Shown here in pieces: positions 30,857-40,114 of a stretch of 64,000 bases of DNA. The notes below the pieces were generated by a model, which was not told where the DNA came from, made no database searches, and saw only the letters and a list, made by a program, of their open reading frames with translations. The translations under genes and the position numbers were made by a program. Position 1 is the first letter of the stretch; every line of letters begins with the position of its first letter. The DNA comes from CAYTZH01 sp964442285 (GTDB lineage: Bacteria; Myxococcota_A; UBA9160; JAFDET01), in contig CAYTZH010000013.1 of the NCBI GenBank assembly GCA_964442285.1, forward strand, positions 1-64,000. Direction: 5' to 3'.

Positions 30857-32107
30857 TCGATCACCGACGGTTTCGATCTCGTCAGCTCCCACGCCTACGC
30901 CGAGAAGGGTGTTCCCCACGACCTCTGGACCCGGCTGCGCGCCGAGTCGCCGGTCCACTGGTGCACCCCGCCGGGCTTCCCACCCTTCTGGGCGATCACC
31001 AAGCACGCGGACATCTGCGAGATCTCGAAGCAGCCGGACGCGTTCTCGTCGGCCGAGGGGATCGCCATGATCACCCTGGACCAGGAGGAGCTGGTTCGCG
31101 AGGAGAGCCTGGGCGGCACGATGCGGGTGATCATCGAGATGGATCCCCCGGAGCACCGCAGCATCCGCAAGGTCGCCAGCCCCGTCTTCACGCCCCGGGC
31201 CGTTCTGGCCATGGACGAGGCCATCCGCACCAGCGCCCGGGAGATCGTCGACCGGCTGGCCGGCGAGACCGGCGAGGGGGAGTGCGACTTCAACAGCGTC
31301 GCCGCCGCCCACCCGCTGCGCATCCTCTCGACCATGCTGGGCGTGCCGCGGGAGAGCGAGCCCGACATCCTGCGCCTCACCAACGAGCTGTTCGCGTCGG
31401 ACGACCCCGACCTGCAGCGCAAGGGCGAGAGCCGGCGGCAGGCGATCATGGCCATGGGCCTCGAGTTCTTCCAGCTCTTCGACGGGATCATCAAGGACCG
31501 GCGCGCGAACCCCCGCGACGACCTCGCCTCGGTGCTCGCCAACGCCCGGGTCGACGGCGAGCCGATGGGGATGATGGAGACCCTCGGCTACTACCTGATC
31601 ACCTTCAGCGCCGGGCACGACACCACGAAGAACGCCCTGGTGGGCGGCATGCGGGCCTTCCTCGAGAACCCCGACCAGCTGGAGAAGCTCAAGCGCAACC
31701 CCGAGCTGCTCGACGCCGCGGTGGAGGAGGTGGTGCGCTGGACCTCGCCGGTCAACCACATGAAGCGGAGGGTGACCCGCGACTACGAGCTGCGCGGCCA
31801 GACGCTCAAGGCCGGCGACTGGCTGGTGATGTTCTACGCCTCCGCCAACCGCGACGAGGAGGTCTTCGACGCGCCCTTCGAGTTCCGCATCGACCGCAAG
31901 CCCAATCCCCACCTGGCGTTCGGGATCGGCGAGCACTTCTGCCTGGGGGCGAACCTCGCCCGCCGCTCGCAGCGCGCGCTGCTGAAGGAGCTCGCCGGAC
32001 GCCTGGAGTGGGCAGAACTCGCGGGCGAGCCGGAACAGATCCACTCGGCCTTCGTCGTCGGGCTGAAGAAGCTCCCGATGCGCTACCGGATCCGGCCCGC
32101 CGCATGA
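30854..32107 (+). CDS. Cytochrome P450
   Basis: A 417-residue soluble P450, starting with TTG. Markers: the I-helix SAGHDTTKNALVGGM, the ExxR helix EEVVRW, and the heme loop FGIGEHFCLGANLAR with Cys363 as the iron ligand. DPPEHRSIRKVASPVFTPRA is typical of bacterial catabolic P450s. It resembles CYP125/CYP142-like enzymes that hydroxylate alkyl side chains, but the substrate is not certain. A clear paralogue lies at 41967-43235, sharing ICEISKQP, TNELFASDDPDLQR and EPMGMMETLGYYLITF. It is co-directional with the thiolase and convergent with an LLM gene. Confidence 0.92.
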   Translation: MSITDGFDLVSSHAYAEKGVPHDLWTRLRAESPVHWCTPPGFPPFWAITKHADICEISKQPDAFSSAEGIAMITLDQEELVREESLGGTMRVIIEMDPPEHRSIRKVASPVFTPRAVLAMDEAIRTSAREIVDRLAGETGEGECDFNSVAAAHPLRILSTMLGVPRESEPDILRLTNELFASDDPDLQRKGESRRQAIMAMGLEFFQLFDGIIKDRRANPRDDLASVLANARVDGEPMGMMETLGYYLITFSAGHDTTKNALVGGMRAFLENPDQLEKLKRNPELLDAAVEEVVRWTSPVNHMKRRVTRDYELRGQTLKAGDWLVMFYASANRDEEVFDAPFEFRIDRKPNPHLAFGIGEHFCLGANLARRSQRALLKELAGRLEWAELAGEPEQIHSAFVVGLKKLPMRYRIRPAA

Positions 32108-32110
32108 GAC

Positions 32111-32124
32111 GGCCGCCGGCGGCC
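32111..32124. repeat. 14-bp GC palindrome between convergent genes
   Basis: GGCCGCCGGCGGCC is a perfect palindrome in the 16-bp gap between the convergent P450 and LLM genes. It could form a small hairpin ending both transcripts; chance is also plausible at this GC content. Confidence 0.25.
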
Positions 32125-33116
32125 TAGACGATCAGAGCTTCGAGCTGCTTCGCCGCGGTCGCCACGTCGCCCCGGGGCATGTAGATCAGCTGGAGGTCGG
32201 CGCCCTGTGCGGCGCGCTCGCCAAGCTGCTCGCGCACTTCCTCGATGGGACCGATGCACTGGAGGTCCCGGATCATGCGCTCGGAGATGGCCATGAAGGA
32301 ACCCTTCTTGTCCCGCTCGGCGTAGGCCTTGCGGGAGGCGGCCACCTCGGCCTCGTACCCGTTGCGCGCCAGCATCTGCCAGTAGAAGACGCCCATCCGA
32401 TTGATGTAGAACCAGAGGATCTGTCGGGCCTCCCGCCACCGGGCCTCGTCGTCCACGCCGTCCAGCACGTTCACGGTCGTGAAGGGCGCGATCGTGAAGG
32501 CCTTGCCCGGCCTTCCGGCCGCCTCGGCCGCTGCTGTCAGGTCGGCGCGGAGCGAGGCGAACTTCTGCTTCGGCCAGTGGATCGGGATCACGCCGTCGGC
32601 GATCTCGCCCGTCTGCCGGATCGACTTCGGTGAGATCGCCGCGATCCACACCGGGATCTTCGTGCGGGGTCGTGCGTAGTCGAGCTGGAAGCCGCGGCGG
32701 AGCTGGAAGAGCTCGCCGTCGTAGTCGAGCTTCTCGCCCGCGATCAGCAGGTCGAAGATCTCGACCGTCTCCCGGATGCGGCGGAGCGGCTTCTCGAAGG
32801 GTACGCCGTGGAAGTGCTCGATCACGTTCGCGCCCGACGATCCGAGCCCGAGCACGGCGCGGCCCTCCGAGATCTGGTCGAGCATCGCGAGCTCCTGCGC
32901 GAGCGCGGCCGGGGTCCGCGAGAAGCAGTTCAGGATCGACGTCCCGAGCGTGATCCGGCGGGTGTTCGCCGCGACCAGGGTGAGGAAGGGGAGCGCGGAC
33001 GGACCCCAGGCCTCGCCCGTGGAGACGTGCTCGTACCCGAGGTCCTCCGCGATGCGGACCCGCTCGAGCCCCTCCTCCCAGTCCTTGCCCAATGCGGCGA
33101 GGACGCCCAGTCGCAT
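32124..33116 (-). CDS. LLM class (luciferase-like, F420-type) oxidoreductase
   Basis: A 330-residue luciferase-like TIM barrel: MRLGVLAALGKDWEEGLERV, AEDLGYEHVSTGEAWG, NTRRITLGTSILNCFSRTPA, MLDQISEGRAVLGLG and KIPVWIAAISPKSIRQTGEI. Such proteins use F420 or FMN to oxidise or reduce hydrophobic substrates. The last gene in a GntR-crotonase-amidohydrolase-LLM minus-strand operon (23-bp gap before it). Two further LLM proteins are encoded at 40.9-42.0 and 54.9-55.8 kb. Confidence 0.85.
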   Translation of the reverse strand: MRLGVLAALGKDWEEGLERVRIAEDLGYEHVSTGEAWGPSALPFLTLVAANTRRITLGTSILNCFSRTPAALAQELAMLDQISEGRAVLGLGSSGANVIEHFHGVPFEKPLRRIRETVEIFDLLIAGEKLDYDGELFQLRRGFQLDYARPRTKIPVWIAAISPKSIRQTGEIADGVIPIHWPKQKFASLRADLTAAAEAAGRPGKAFTIAPFTTVNVLDGVDDEARWREARQILWFYINRMGVFYWQMLARNGYEAEVAASRKAYAERDKKGSFMAISERMIRDLQCIGPIEEVREQLGERAAQGADLQLIYMPRGDVATAAKQLEALIV

Positions 33117-33139
33117 GGGTTTCCCCCCGGCTCCGCCGC

Positions 33140-34330
33140 CTAGGCAGGCCTCCGCACGTTGAGGTCCGCCGAGTTCTGGTAGAGGAACTTCGCCTGGTCG
33201 GCGACGGAGATGCCGTCGAGCTCGCCCTCGTCCAGGATCTGTCGCGGCTGCTCCAGGCCCTCCATGTGGGGCCAGTCCGAGCCGTAGATGACCTGGTCCG
33301 GGCCCATGTGCTCGATCACGTCCGCGATCTTGTCCTCCCAGAAGGGGTTGATCCAGACGTTGCGGCGGAACAGCTCGGCGGGATCCTCCTTGAAGTACCA
33401 GGGCATCCGGTGCTTCGCCTGGTCGAGCTTCACGAACAGGTCGCGGAGGAAGCCGGAGCCGTTCTCGACGGAGGCGATGCGCAGGTTCGGGAAGCGCTCG
33501 AACATCTTGTCGTAGGCGAAGGTCAGCAGGAAGTCGTAGATGGCGCGCTCGGGGATCAGGCCCGCCACCGAGGGCTTGCGCCCTCCCCCCAGCGAGTCGA
33601 TGGCCGAGTTGCCCCCGTAGCCGTTCGCCGTGTAGCCGGTGCTCCCGACGTGGGCCACGACGGTGATGCCCGCCTCGTTCACCCGCGCCCAGAAGGGGTC
33701 GAAGCGCGTGTCGCAGTGGGAGCGCCAGCCGTCCTTGGTGCGGATCGGTGAGGGGCGCATCACCACGATCCGCGCGTCGCGCTCCAGGGCCCACTCGAGC
33801 TCGCCGCAGGCCCAGTCCACGTCGGCCAGGGTGATGTAGGGCGCGCTGAAGAGCTTGCCCTTGTAGGTGATGCCCCAGTCGTCCTCGAGCCAGCGGTTGA
33901 AGCCCTCGGTGAGGGCGCAGAGCGCCTCGATGTCGCCCGACAGGGCCTGCTCGTACAGAACGCCCGCGGTCGGGAAGAGCCAGGCACCCTCGAGTCCCTG
34001 GGCCTCGACCCGGGCCACCCGCGCGTCCCGATCCATGTACTCCGGGGGCCGCGGCTCGAGGGCGGAGCGGATCAGCTGGTCGAAGGTCTTGCCCTCGGGG
34101 TTGCCACGGTAGTACTGGCGCAGCACGCCCGGCTTCGAGATCGGGTCGAAGGTGGGATTGCCCACGGCCATGTTGAGCTTCCCGGCCACCAGGTGGCGCC
34201 GCTTGCCGTCCATCTCGACCCACTGCACGCAGCGCTTCTGCATCCGCCGCGGGACGTGGCGCATGAAGGCGTCCTCCGCCTCGTAGTAGTGGTTGTCGCA
34301 GTCGAACAGGGGACCGTCGTATTGCTCCAT
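33140..34330 (-). CDS. Amidohydrolase-2 family metal-dependent hydrolase
   Basis: A 396-residue amidohydrolase_2 (PF04909-like) protein. It begins FDCDNHYYEAEDAFMRHVP, a variant of the DxHxHE metal motif, and has YKGKLFSAPYITLADVDWAC, VVAHVGSTGY, and C-terminal VIYGSDWPHMEG containing the last Asp ligand. Such enzymes hydrolyse C-C or amide bonds or decarboxylate (e.g. ACMS decarboxylase). Relatives are common in lipid-catabolic clusters of uncultured soil bacteria. It is second after the crotonase in the GntR-led operon. Confidence 0.85.
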   Translation of the reverse strand: MEQYDGPLFDCDNHYYEAEDAFMRHVPRRMQKRCVQWVEMDGKRRHLVAGKLNMAVGNPTFDPISKPGVLRQYYRGNPEGKTFDQLIRSALEPRPPEYMDRDARVARVEAQGLEGAWLFPTAGVLYEQALSGDIEALCALTEGFNRWLEDDWGITYKGKLFSAPYITLADVDWACGELEWALERDARIVVMRPSPIRTKDGWRSHCDTRFDPFWARVNEAGITVVAHVGSTGYTANGYGGNSAIDSLGGGRKPSVAGLIPERAIYDFLLTFAYDKMFERFPNLRIASVENGSGFLRDLFVKLDQAKHRMPWYFKEDPAELFRRNVWINPFWEDKIADVIEHMGPDQVIYGSDWPHMEGLEQPRQILDEGELDGISVADQAKFLYQNSADLNVRRPA

Positions 34331-34352
34331 GGGAGTCTCCTTGGATGCGGCC

Positions 34353-35183
34353 CTAGCGGCCGCGGAACTCGGGCTTGCGCCGCTCGAGAAAGGCCCGCAT
34401 GCCTTCCCGCACGTCGTCGGATCGGCTCACGGTCCGCTGGTTGCGGGCCTCGAGGTCGAGCAGGCTCTCGAAGGGCAGGTTCGCGCCCTCGTAGACGGCG
34501 GCCTTGGCGGCCGCATAGGCGAGGGTCGGCCCCCGGGCGAGTCGCGTTGCGAGCTCCCGCGTGGCGTCGGCCAGCGCGTCGGCGGCCACCACCCGGTTCA
34601 CGAGGCCGAGGTGCAGGGCTTCGGGCGCGTCGATGAGGTCGCCGCTGAAGAGGAGCTCCAGCGCCTTCGCCGCTCCCACCCGCTCGCGAAGCAGCGCCGA
34701 GGCGCCCCCGTCCGGCCCGAGGCCGATGCGGGAGAAGACCACGCCGAGGCGCGCGGTCTCCGCGGCGATCCGCAGGTCCGTGGCCAGGGCCAGGCTGCAG
34801 CCGATGCCCACCGCATCGCCGTGGAGGCTGCCGAGGACGGGCTTCGGGAGCCGTCGCAGGCGGCGGATGCAGCGGTTTCCCCGGTCGAGGATGTCGCCGC
34901 CCGCGTCGCCGGGGAAGGCGGGCGCCTCGCTGCGACGGCGCTCTTCCTTGGAGACGGGCTTCAGGTCGGCGCCCGCCGAGAAGGTGCGGCCCGCTCCGGT
35001 GAGGACCAACGCCCGCACCGCGTCGTCCGCCTCGACCTCGAGGAGCGTGCGCTCCATCTCGAGGAAGAGACCCGTGGTCAGTGCGTTGCGCGCCGCGGGC
35101 CGGTTCAGGGTGAGGGTCGCGACGCCGCCCTGCCGCTCGAAGAGGAGGACGGGGTCCGTGTTCGGCGCGTCGGCTGCCGTCAT
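34353..35183 (-). CDS. Enoyl-CoA hydratase/isomerase (crotonase) family protein
   Basis: A 276-residue crotonase: GVATLTLNRPAARNALTTGL, VLTGAGRTFSAGADL (oxyanion hole), GSLHGDAVGIGCSLALATDL and GVVFSRIGLGPDGGASALL. The first canonical catalytic Glu is replaced by Ser (GIGCS) and the second by Asp (PDGG), so it may be an isomerase or another crotonase activity rather than a true hydratase. It directly follows the GntR gene (16-bp gap). Confidence 0.85.
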   Translation of the reverse strand: MTAADAPNTDPVLLFERQGGVATLTLNRPAARNALTTGLFLEMERTLLEVEADDAVRALVLTGAGRTFSAGADLKPVSKEERRRSEAPAFPGDAGGDILDRGNRCIRRLRRLPKPVLGSLHGDAVGIGCSLALATDLRIAAETARLGVVFSRIGLGPDGGASALLRERVGAAKALELLFSGDLIDAPEALHLGLVNRVVAADALADATRELATRLARGPTLAYAAAKAAVYEGANLPFESLLDLEARNQRTVSRSDDVREGMRAFLERRKPEFRGR

Positions 35184-35199
35184 GCCCGGGGTGCTCCGT

Positions 35200-35934
35200 T
35201 CATCGGTCGGACGCGATCCACGCGACCGGTTGCTTCAGCTCGTCGGGCGCGGTCCGCTCCCAGTAGCGGCCGGCGGCGTCCAGCGCCCGGGCCATGACCC
35301 TGTGCGCCTCGTCGGGCTCACTCCGTTCGATCGCCGCGACCACCTTCTCGTAGCTGCGCAGGGCCGAACGGCGCTGCCGCTCGTCCCAGCCCGCGGTCGT
35401 CTCTCCCGACATGCGGTGGAGCGCCTCGACGAGGATGGCCAGGACCCGGTTGCCCGAGGCCGTGGCGATCAGGTTCATGAAGCGGCGGGTCTCCTCCCGG
35501 AAGAGATCCAGGTCGTCCGCACCGGCGCGGGTCCGGGCGACGCTCTCGTGTAGGGTCGCGATGTCCTCGAGGCTCGCGTTCGTCGCAGCCTCGGCCGCCA
35601 GGACCGGGTAGATCGAGCGGCGCGCGCGCAGGACGGAGCGAAACGACGCGTCGGCGAACTGCAGGTGGAGCGAGAGCACGCTCGCGAGGTCTTCGGCCCC
35701 GGGGGCGTTGACGATGGGCCCGCCGCCCGGTCCGGCCTTGATGCGGAGCGCCCCCTGGAGCTCGAGGAAGCGCAGCGCCTCCCGCACCGTGGCGCGGGCC
35801 ACGCCCAGCGTCTCGACCATCCGGTGCTCGGCGGGGAGCTGGGTTCCGGGCCGGAGTCGGCGGCGCCGGATCTCGTCCACGAGCTGGCGGGCGATGCGGA
35901 CGGCGGCGCGCTCGGGATTCCGCTTGGTGCTCAT
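35200..35934 (-). CDS. GntR family regulator, FadR/FCD subfamily
   Basis: A 244-residue regulator: winged HTH IARQLVDEIRRRRLRPGTQL then PAEHRMVETLGVARATVREA and LRFLELQGAL, followed by an all-helical FCD effector domain (LRARRSIYPVLAAEAATNAS, FMNLIATASGNRVLAILVEA). FCD proteins bind organic acids or acyl-CoAs. It leads the crotonase-amidohydrolase-LLM operon and is divergent from the fused dehydrogenase gene. The intergenic 12-mer TAGTATCATAGT lies 36 bp upstream of its start and recurs before the P450/acyl-CoA synthetase pair, making this protein the best candidate regulator of both. Confidence 0.88.
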   Translation of the reverse strand: MSTKRNPERAAVRIARQLVDEIRRRRLRPGTQLPAEHRMVETLGVARATVREALRFLELQGALRIKAGPGGGPIVNAPGAEDLASVLSLHLQFADASFRSVLRARRSIYPVLAAEAATNASLEDIATLHESVARTRAGADDLDLFREETRRFMNLIATASGNRVLAILVEALHRMSGETTAGWDERQRRSALRSYEKVVAAIERSEPDEAHRVMARALDAAGRYWERTAPDELKQPVAWIASDR

Positions 35935-35970
35935 GCGCTCCTCTGCTCCGTCGGTTGGCGACCGCATAAC

Positions 35971-35983
35971 TAGTATCATAGTA
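35971..35983. promoter_or_regulatory. Shared regulatory element TAGTATCATAGT (site 1)
   Basis: The element lies in the GntR / fused-dehydrogenase divergent promoter. Its core AGTATCATAGT (35972-35982) is an 11-bp palindrome with one mismatched pair, ends 43 nt before ATG 36026, and contains TATGAT (minus strand) and overlapping TAGTAT (plus strand) -10-like hexamers. An identical 12-mer is at 43267-43278 with the same plus-strand spacing. Confidence 0.65.
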
Positions 35984-36025
35984 TTGCCCGGCTCGCGACC
36001 CCGCGACCCCTGCCCGGAGAGACCC

Positions 36026-38182
36026 ATGTCCATCGCGCTCACGGAAGAACACCAGGAGCTGGCCCGCGTCGCCGGCGCCTTTCTCGAGTCCAACGGGGCC
36101 CGCGCGGAGTCCCGAGCGCTGCTCGGGGCCCCGAGCGATCGCCTGCCCGGCTTCTGGAAGGAGATGGCCGAGCTCGGCTGGATGGGGCTCCACGTCGACG
36201 AGGCCCACGGCGGCCAGGGCTTCGGCCTGCCCGAGCTCTCGGTCGTTCTCGAGGCCCTGGGCTTCGCCGCGGCGCCCGGTCCCTTCCTGCCCACGGTGCT
36301 CGTCTCGGCGCTCGTCGCCGAGGCCGGCGACGAGGCCGCGCGCGAGGCCTTCCTGCCCGGCCTCGCCGACGGCTCGCGCGTCGGGGCGGTCGGCCCGGGC
36401 GGAGACCTCGCGCTCCGCGACGGCCGGCTCCACGGGTCGGCCGGCTGGGTGCTCGCGGGTGAGCTCGCGCAGGTGCTCGCGGTCCGTGTGGGCGAAGACG
36501 TGGCGCTCCTCGAGCCGGACCGGGCCGGCGTCCGGGTCGAGCCGCAGAAGAACCTGGATCCCAGTCGTCGGGTCGCGGCCGTCACCTGCGACGGGGTGGA
36601 GGTTCCGCAATCCCATCGCCTGTCCGGGGCGCGTCGCGCCCTCGAGCGCCTGGCCCGGACGCTGTCCGCCGCCGAGGCCGCCGGCGGTGCGCGCGCCTGC
36701 ACCGAGATGGCGACCGCATACGCCAAGGAGCGGGTGCAGTTCGGCCGGCCCATCGGCACCTTCGGTCCCGTCAAGCACCACTGCGCCGACATGCTGGTCG
36801 CGACCGAGCAGGCCACCGCGGGCGCCTGGGGGGCGGCCCGGGCGGACCTCTCCGCCGACGAGGCCGAGCTCGCGGCGGCCGTTGCCGCCAGCCTGGCGCT
36901 GCCCGGCTTCGACTTCTGCGCGAAGCAGAACATCCAGGTGCACGGCGGCATCGGGTACACCTGGGAGCACGACGCCCACCTCTATCTCCGCCGCGCGATC
37001 GCCCTGGAGTCGCTGTTCGGGCCCGTGGACCGGGCGCGAGAGGACGTGGCGCGGCTCCTGGCGCGCGGTGTGCGCACCAAGGTCACGGTGGCGCTGCCGC
37101 CCGAGGCCGAGGCCTTCCGCGAGGAGGCCCGGAACTTCGTCGCGAGGTACAAGAGCCTGCCCAAGGAGGAGCGGCGCAAGGCGATCAGCGACAGCGGCTA
37201 CCTCGTGCCCCACTGGCCGAAGCCCTGGGGCCGCGATGCGGGGCCCATCGAGCAGCTGGTGATCGAGGAGGAGTTCGAGGGCGTGCGGCGGCCCGACCTG
37301 AGCATCAGCGGCTGGAACGCGCTGACGATCGCCCAGCACGGAAGCCCCGAGCAGGTGGCGCGGTTCGTGCGGCCCGCCCTCGAGGGGGAGATCGAGTTCT
37401 GCCAGCTCTTCAGCGAGCCGGGCGCGGGGTCCGACGCCGCCGCCGTCCAGACCCGGGGCGTCAAGGTCGACGGCGGCTGGCGGGTCTCGGGGCAGAAGGT
37501 CTGGACGAGCGGGGCCCATCTATCCAGCCACGGCTTCGCGACGGTGCGTACCCACCCCGACGCGCCCAAGCACCAGGGGATCAGCATGATGGTGATCGAC
37601 CTGCGCGCCGAAGGCGTGGAGGTGCGTCCCCTGCGCCAGCTCACGGGACACGCGCACTTCAACGAGGTGTTCTTCGATCGCGTCTTCGTGCCCGACGAGG
37701 ACGTGGTGGGGCCCGTCGACCAGGGCTGGACGGTGGCCCGCAGCACGCTCGGCAACGAGCGCGTCTCGATCGGCGGCTCCGGCGTCGGGATGACGGGTGG
37801 CCCCGAGCTGCTGCCGCTGCTCGAGAAGTTCGCGGCCGAGGACACCGGAGCGGTCCGGGAGGTCGGCGACGCGCTCGCGGCGAACGAGTCGATCGCGCTG
37901 ATGAACCTCCGCGGCGCGATCCGCGCCGTCGAGGGCGCCGAGCCGGGCGCCGAGGCGAACGTTACCAAGCTGCTCGGCTCCGAGGTCGTCCAGCGCCAGG
38001 CCGCGATCGCCGCGCGGATGATCGGGCCGGCGGCGGCGGTGCGCGTGGGGGAGGAGCGCAGCGTGGCCATGTGGCTCCTGGCGATGACGGGCGCCACGAT
38101 CGGCGGGGGCACCTCCGAGATCCTCCGCAACCAGATCGGGGAGCGCCTGCTGGGCCTGCCCCGCGATCCCCTGATCAAGTAG
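36026..38182 (+). CDS. Fused double acyl-CoA dehydrogenase
   Basis: A 718-residue protein with two complete dehydrogenase-like modules. Module 1 (about 1-355) has EAHGGQGFGLPELSVVLEAL, KERVQFGRPIGTFGPVKHH and QVHGGIGYTWEHDAHLYLRR. Module 2 (about 360-718) has LVPHWPKPWG, FCQLFSEPGAGSDAAAVQT, GQKVWTSGAHLS and ATIGGGTSEILRNQIGERLL. Single-chain fusions like this replace the two-gene heteromers seen elsewhere (e.g. FadE34-type enzymes for steroid side chains). Module 1 has the shorter FAD-site region. It is divergent from the GntR gene and 10 bp before the next crotonase. Confidence 0.9.
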   Translation: MSIALTEEHQELARVAGAFLESNGARAESRALLGAPSDRLPGFWKEMAELGWMGLHVDEAHGGQGFGLPELSVVLEALGFAAAPGPFLPTVLVSALVAEAGDEAAREAFLPGLADGSRVGAVGPGGDLALRDGRLHGSAGWVLAGELAQVLAVRVGEDVALLEPDRAGVRVEPQKNLDPSRRVAAVTCDGVEVPQSHRLSGARRALERLARTLSAAEAAGGARACTEMATAYAKERVQFGRPIGTFGPVKHHCADMLVATEQATAGAWGAARADLSADEAELAAAVAASLALPGFDFCAKQNIQVHGGIGYTWEHDAHLYLRRAIALESLFGPVDRAREDVARLLARGVRTKVTVALPPEAEAFREEARNFVARYKSLPKEERRKAISDSGYLVPHWPKPWGRDAGPIEQLVIEEEFEGVRRPDLSISGWNALTIAQHGSPEQVARFVRPALEGEIEFCQLFSEPGAGSDAAAVQTRGVKVDGGWRVSGQKVWTSGAHLSSHGFATVRTHPDAPKHQGISMMVIDLRAEGVEVRPLRQLTGHAHFNEVFFDRVFVPDEDVVGPVDQGWTVARSTLGNERVSIGGSGVGMTGGPELLPLLEKFAAEDTGAVREVGDALAANESIALMNLRGAIRAVEGAEPGAEANVTKLLGSEVVQRQAAIAARMIGPAAAVRVGEERSVAMWLLAMTGATIGGGTSEILRNQIGERLLGLPRDPLIK

Positions 38183-38192
38183 GAGAGCGCCC

Positions 38193-39200
38193 ATGGCATC
38201 GGACCGCGGCGACGAGAAGGCTCCCTCCCACCGCATCGTGAAGTGGTCGCCGCCCTACCGGCGGGAGGAGGTCGAGCAGCCGGACTTCGACCTGGTGGAG
38301 ATCGAGCGTGACGGACCCGTCGGCCGCATCGTCCTCAACAGCCCAGAGAAGCGAAACCCGCTCGGCTACGAGCGCCTCCTCCAGCTCGAGATGGCCGCCA
38401 AGCTGCTCGAGCTCGACGACGAGGTCCGCGTCCTCATCGTCAAGGGCCAGGGGGCGTGCTTCTCGGCCGGCTACGACATCACGCCGGTCAAGCGGGGGGA
38501 ACGCCCGCGCAACGTGCCGCCGGGGGGCTACATCCACCCGGAGCGCGACCGGCTCTGGCAGTCCTACGACCTCGAGCACGCGCGCGTGTACATGACGCTG
38601 TTCGACCTGCAGAAGCCGGTCATCGCGCAGATCCACGGGGCCTGCCTGGCGGGCGCCACCGAGCTGGCGGGCTTCTGCGACCTTCGCATCGTCGCCGACG
38701 ATGCCAAGATCGGCTGGCCGGTCGGTCGCAACTGGTCGCCCGGCAACCTCCAGTACATCCCCTGGCTCGTCGGCATGACCCGCGCCAAGTACTACATGTT
38801 CACCTGCGAGCCCATGAGCGGGAGAGAGGCGTTCGAGGCCCACTGGGCCTCCGAGTCGGTTCCCCCGGAGCGGCTCGAGGAGCGCACCGAGGAGCTGGCC
38901 CGCCAGATCGCGCTCACGCCTACCGATCTCATCATGCTGACCAAGCGCAGCATCAACCGGCAGTTCGAGGTGATGGGATTCCGGACGGGCATCGCGACCA
39001 GCGTCGACCTGCTGGCGCTGTCGAGCTTCCGCGAGAACGGCCTCTACGCGAGGGGGTCGCGGGACGGCCGCGAGGACGAGTTCCTGGCGCGCTCCAAGCG
39101 CGACGGTCTCAAGGCGGCGCTCCGATGGCGCGAGGAGACCTTCGGCAATCGCTACCGCGCGGGGGAAGCGGAAGAGGGCGACCCGGAAGGGGAGGCCTGA
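38193..39200 (+). CDS. Enoyl-CoA hydratase/isomerase family protein
   Basis: A 335-residue crotonase with an extra N-terminal stretch of about 40 residues (HRIVKWSPPYRREEVEQPDF). The core carries GPVGRIVLNSPEKRNPLGYE, VKGQGACFSAGYDITP, QIHGACLAGATELAGFCDL and GWPVGRNWSPGNLQYIPWLV. ATELA supplies a Glu near the first catalytic position. Together with the fused dehydrogenase (10 bp upstream) it gives two successive beta-oxidation steps. It is convergent with the next crotonase gene, with only 9 bp between the stops. Confidence 0.88.
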   Translation: MASDRGDEKAPSHRIVKWSPPYRREEVEQPDFDLVEIERDGPVGRIVLNSPEKRNPLGYERLLQLEMAAKLLELDDEVRVLIVKGQGACFSAGYDITPVKRGERPRNVPPGGYIHPERDRLWQSYDLEHARVYMTLFDLQKPVIAQIHGACLAGATELAGFCDLRIVADDAKIGWPVGRNWSPGNLQYIPWLVGMTRAKYYMFTCEPMSGREAFEAHWASESVPPERLEERTEELARQIALTPTDLIMLTKRSINRQFEVMGFRTGIATSVDLLALSSFRENGLYARGSRDGREDEFLARSKRDGLKAALRWREETFGNRYRAGEAEEGDPEGEA

Positions 39201-39209
39201 GGGCGCGGA

Positions 39210-40100
39210 TCAAGCCTCGTCGTCGGGTCGCGCGCTGCGCCGCCCTTCCGGCACGCCCACCTTCGCGAAGCCGTCTCCGAAGGGCGCATCCCGGCGGCGC
39301 AGGGTCTCCTTGAGACCGTGCTCGCGCACGCTGCGGCCATATTCCCGCACCGCCTGCGCGCGGTGGGCCCGGGCGTCGTTCTCGCCGGCCAGCCGCTGGA
39401 GCGTCTGGGCGCCCATCAGCTCCAGGGCGAGGTTGGTGATGCGCTTGTTGGCGGAGAGCAGGTCGGGGTCGATCAGCGCGAAGCGGTCGGCCAGCCCCTC
39501 CACCTCGTCCTCCAGCAGGTGGGTCGGCACGGCCTTCAGCACCAGGCCGATCTTCTCCGCGTCCGCGCCCGTGACGGAGTCGCCCGTCAGCTGCAGCCGC
39601 TTCGCCCACTGCGGGCCGCAGTGGTACATCCAGAGATTGTTGGGCAGGGCGCCCATGGCGCGCGCGGCGGGGAAGCCGATGCGCGCATCCTCGGCGGCGA
39701 TCACCAGGTCGCACGCCAGGGCGAGATCGGTGCCGCCGGCGAGGCAGTTTCCGTGCACCTGGGCGATCGAGGGCTTGTGGATCTCCCAGAGCGCGCGGAT
39801 GCGGCGGTTGCTGCGCTCGATAAGCCAGATGTCGTCGTCGTGGGTGCGGCCCGTGCGACGCCCCGGCTCCCGCCGGCCGCCGATCGCCATCAGGTCGTAG
39901 CCGGAGCAGAAGGAGGCTCCCTCCCCCTTCAGGATCACGCTGTGCACGGCGCAGTCCTCGTCCGCCTCCCACAGCGCGTGCTCGAGCTCCTCCAGCAGCC
40001 GGGGTGTCATCGCGTTGTGGGTCTTGGGGCGCGCCAGGGTGATGCGCGCCCGGCCGTCCGCCACCTCGTAGCGGATCTCCCGATACTCCTTCGCGTCCAT
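39210..40100 (-). CDS. Enoyl-CoA hydratase/isomerase family protein
   Basis: A 296-residue crotonase similar in layout to the convergent gene at 38193-39200: ARITLARPKTHNAMTPRLLE, ILKGEGASFCSGYDLMA, QVHGNCLAGGTDLALACDL and IGFPAARAMGALPNNLWMYH. The usual first Glu is Asp here (GGTDLA). It is the last gene of the P450-LLM-crotonase-crotonase minus-strand operon (14-bp gap). Confidence 0.88.
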   Translation of the reverse strand: MDAKEYREIRYEVADGRARITLARPKTHNAMTPRLLEELEHALWEADEDCAVHSVILKGEGASFCSGYDLMAIGGRREPGRRTGRTHDDDIWLIERSNRRIRALWEIHKPSIAQVHGNCLAGGTDLALACDLVIAAEDARIGFPAARAMGALPNNLWMYHCGPQWAKRLQLTGDSVTGADAEKIGLVLKAVPTHLLEDEVEGLADRFALIDPDLLSANKRITNLALELMGAQTLQRLAGENDARAHRAQAVREYGRSVREHGLKETLRRRDAPFGDGFAKVGVPEGRRSARPDDEA

Positions 40101-40114
40101 GCTCGTGTCGTCCC

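Noticed and set aside
32111..32124. GGCCGCCGGCGGCC as a strong terminator
   Set aside because: Short stem and no T-run; such palindromes are expected by chance in this composition. Kept only as a low-confidence repeat.
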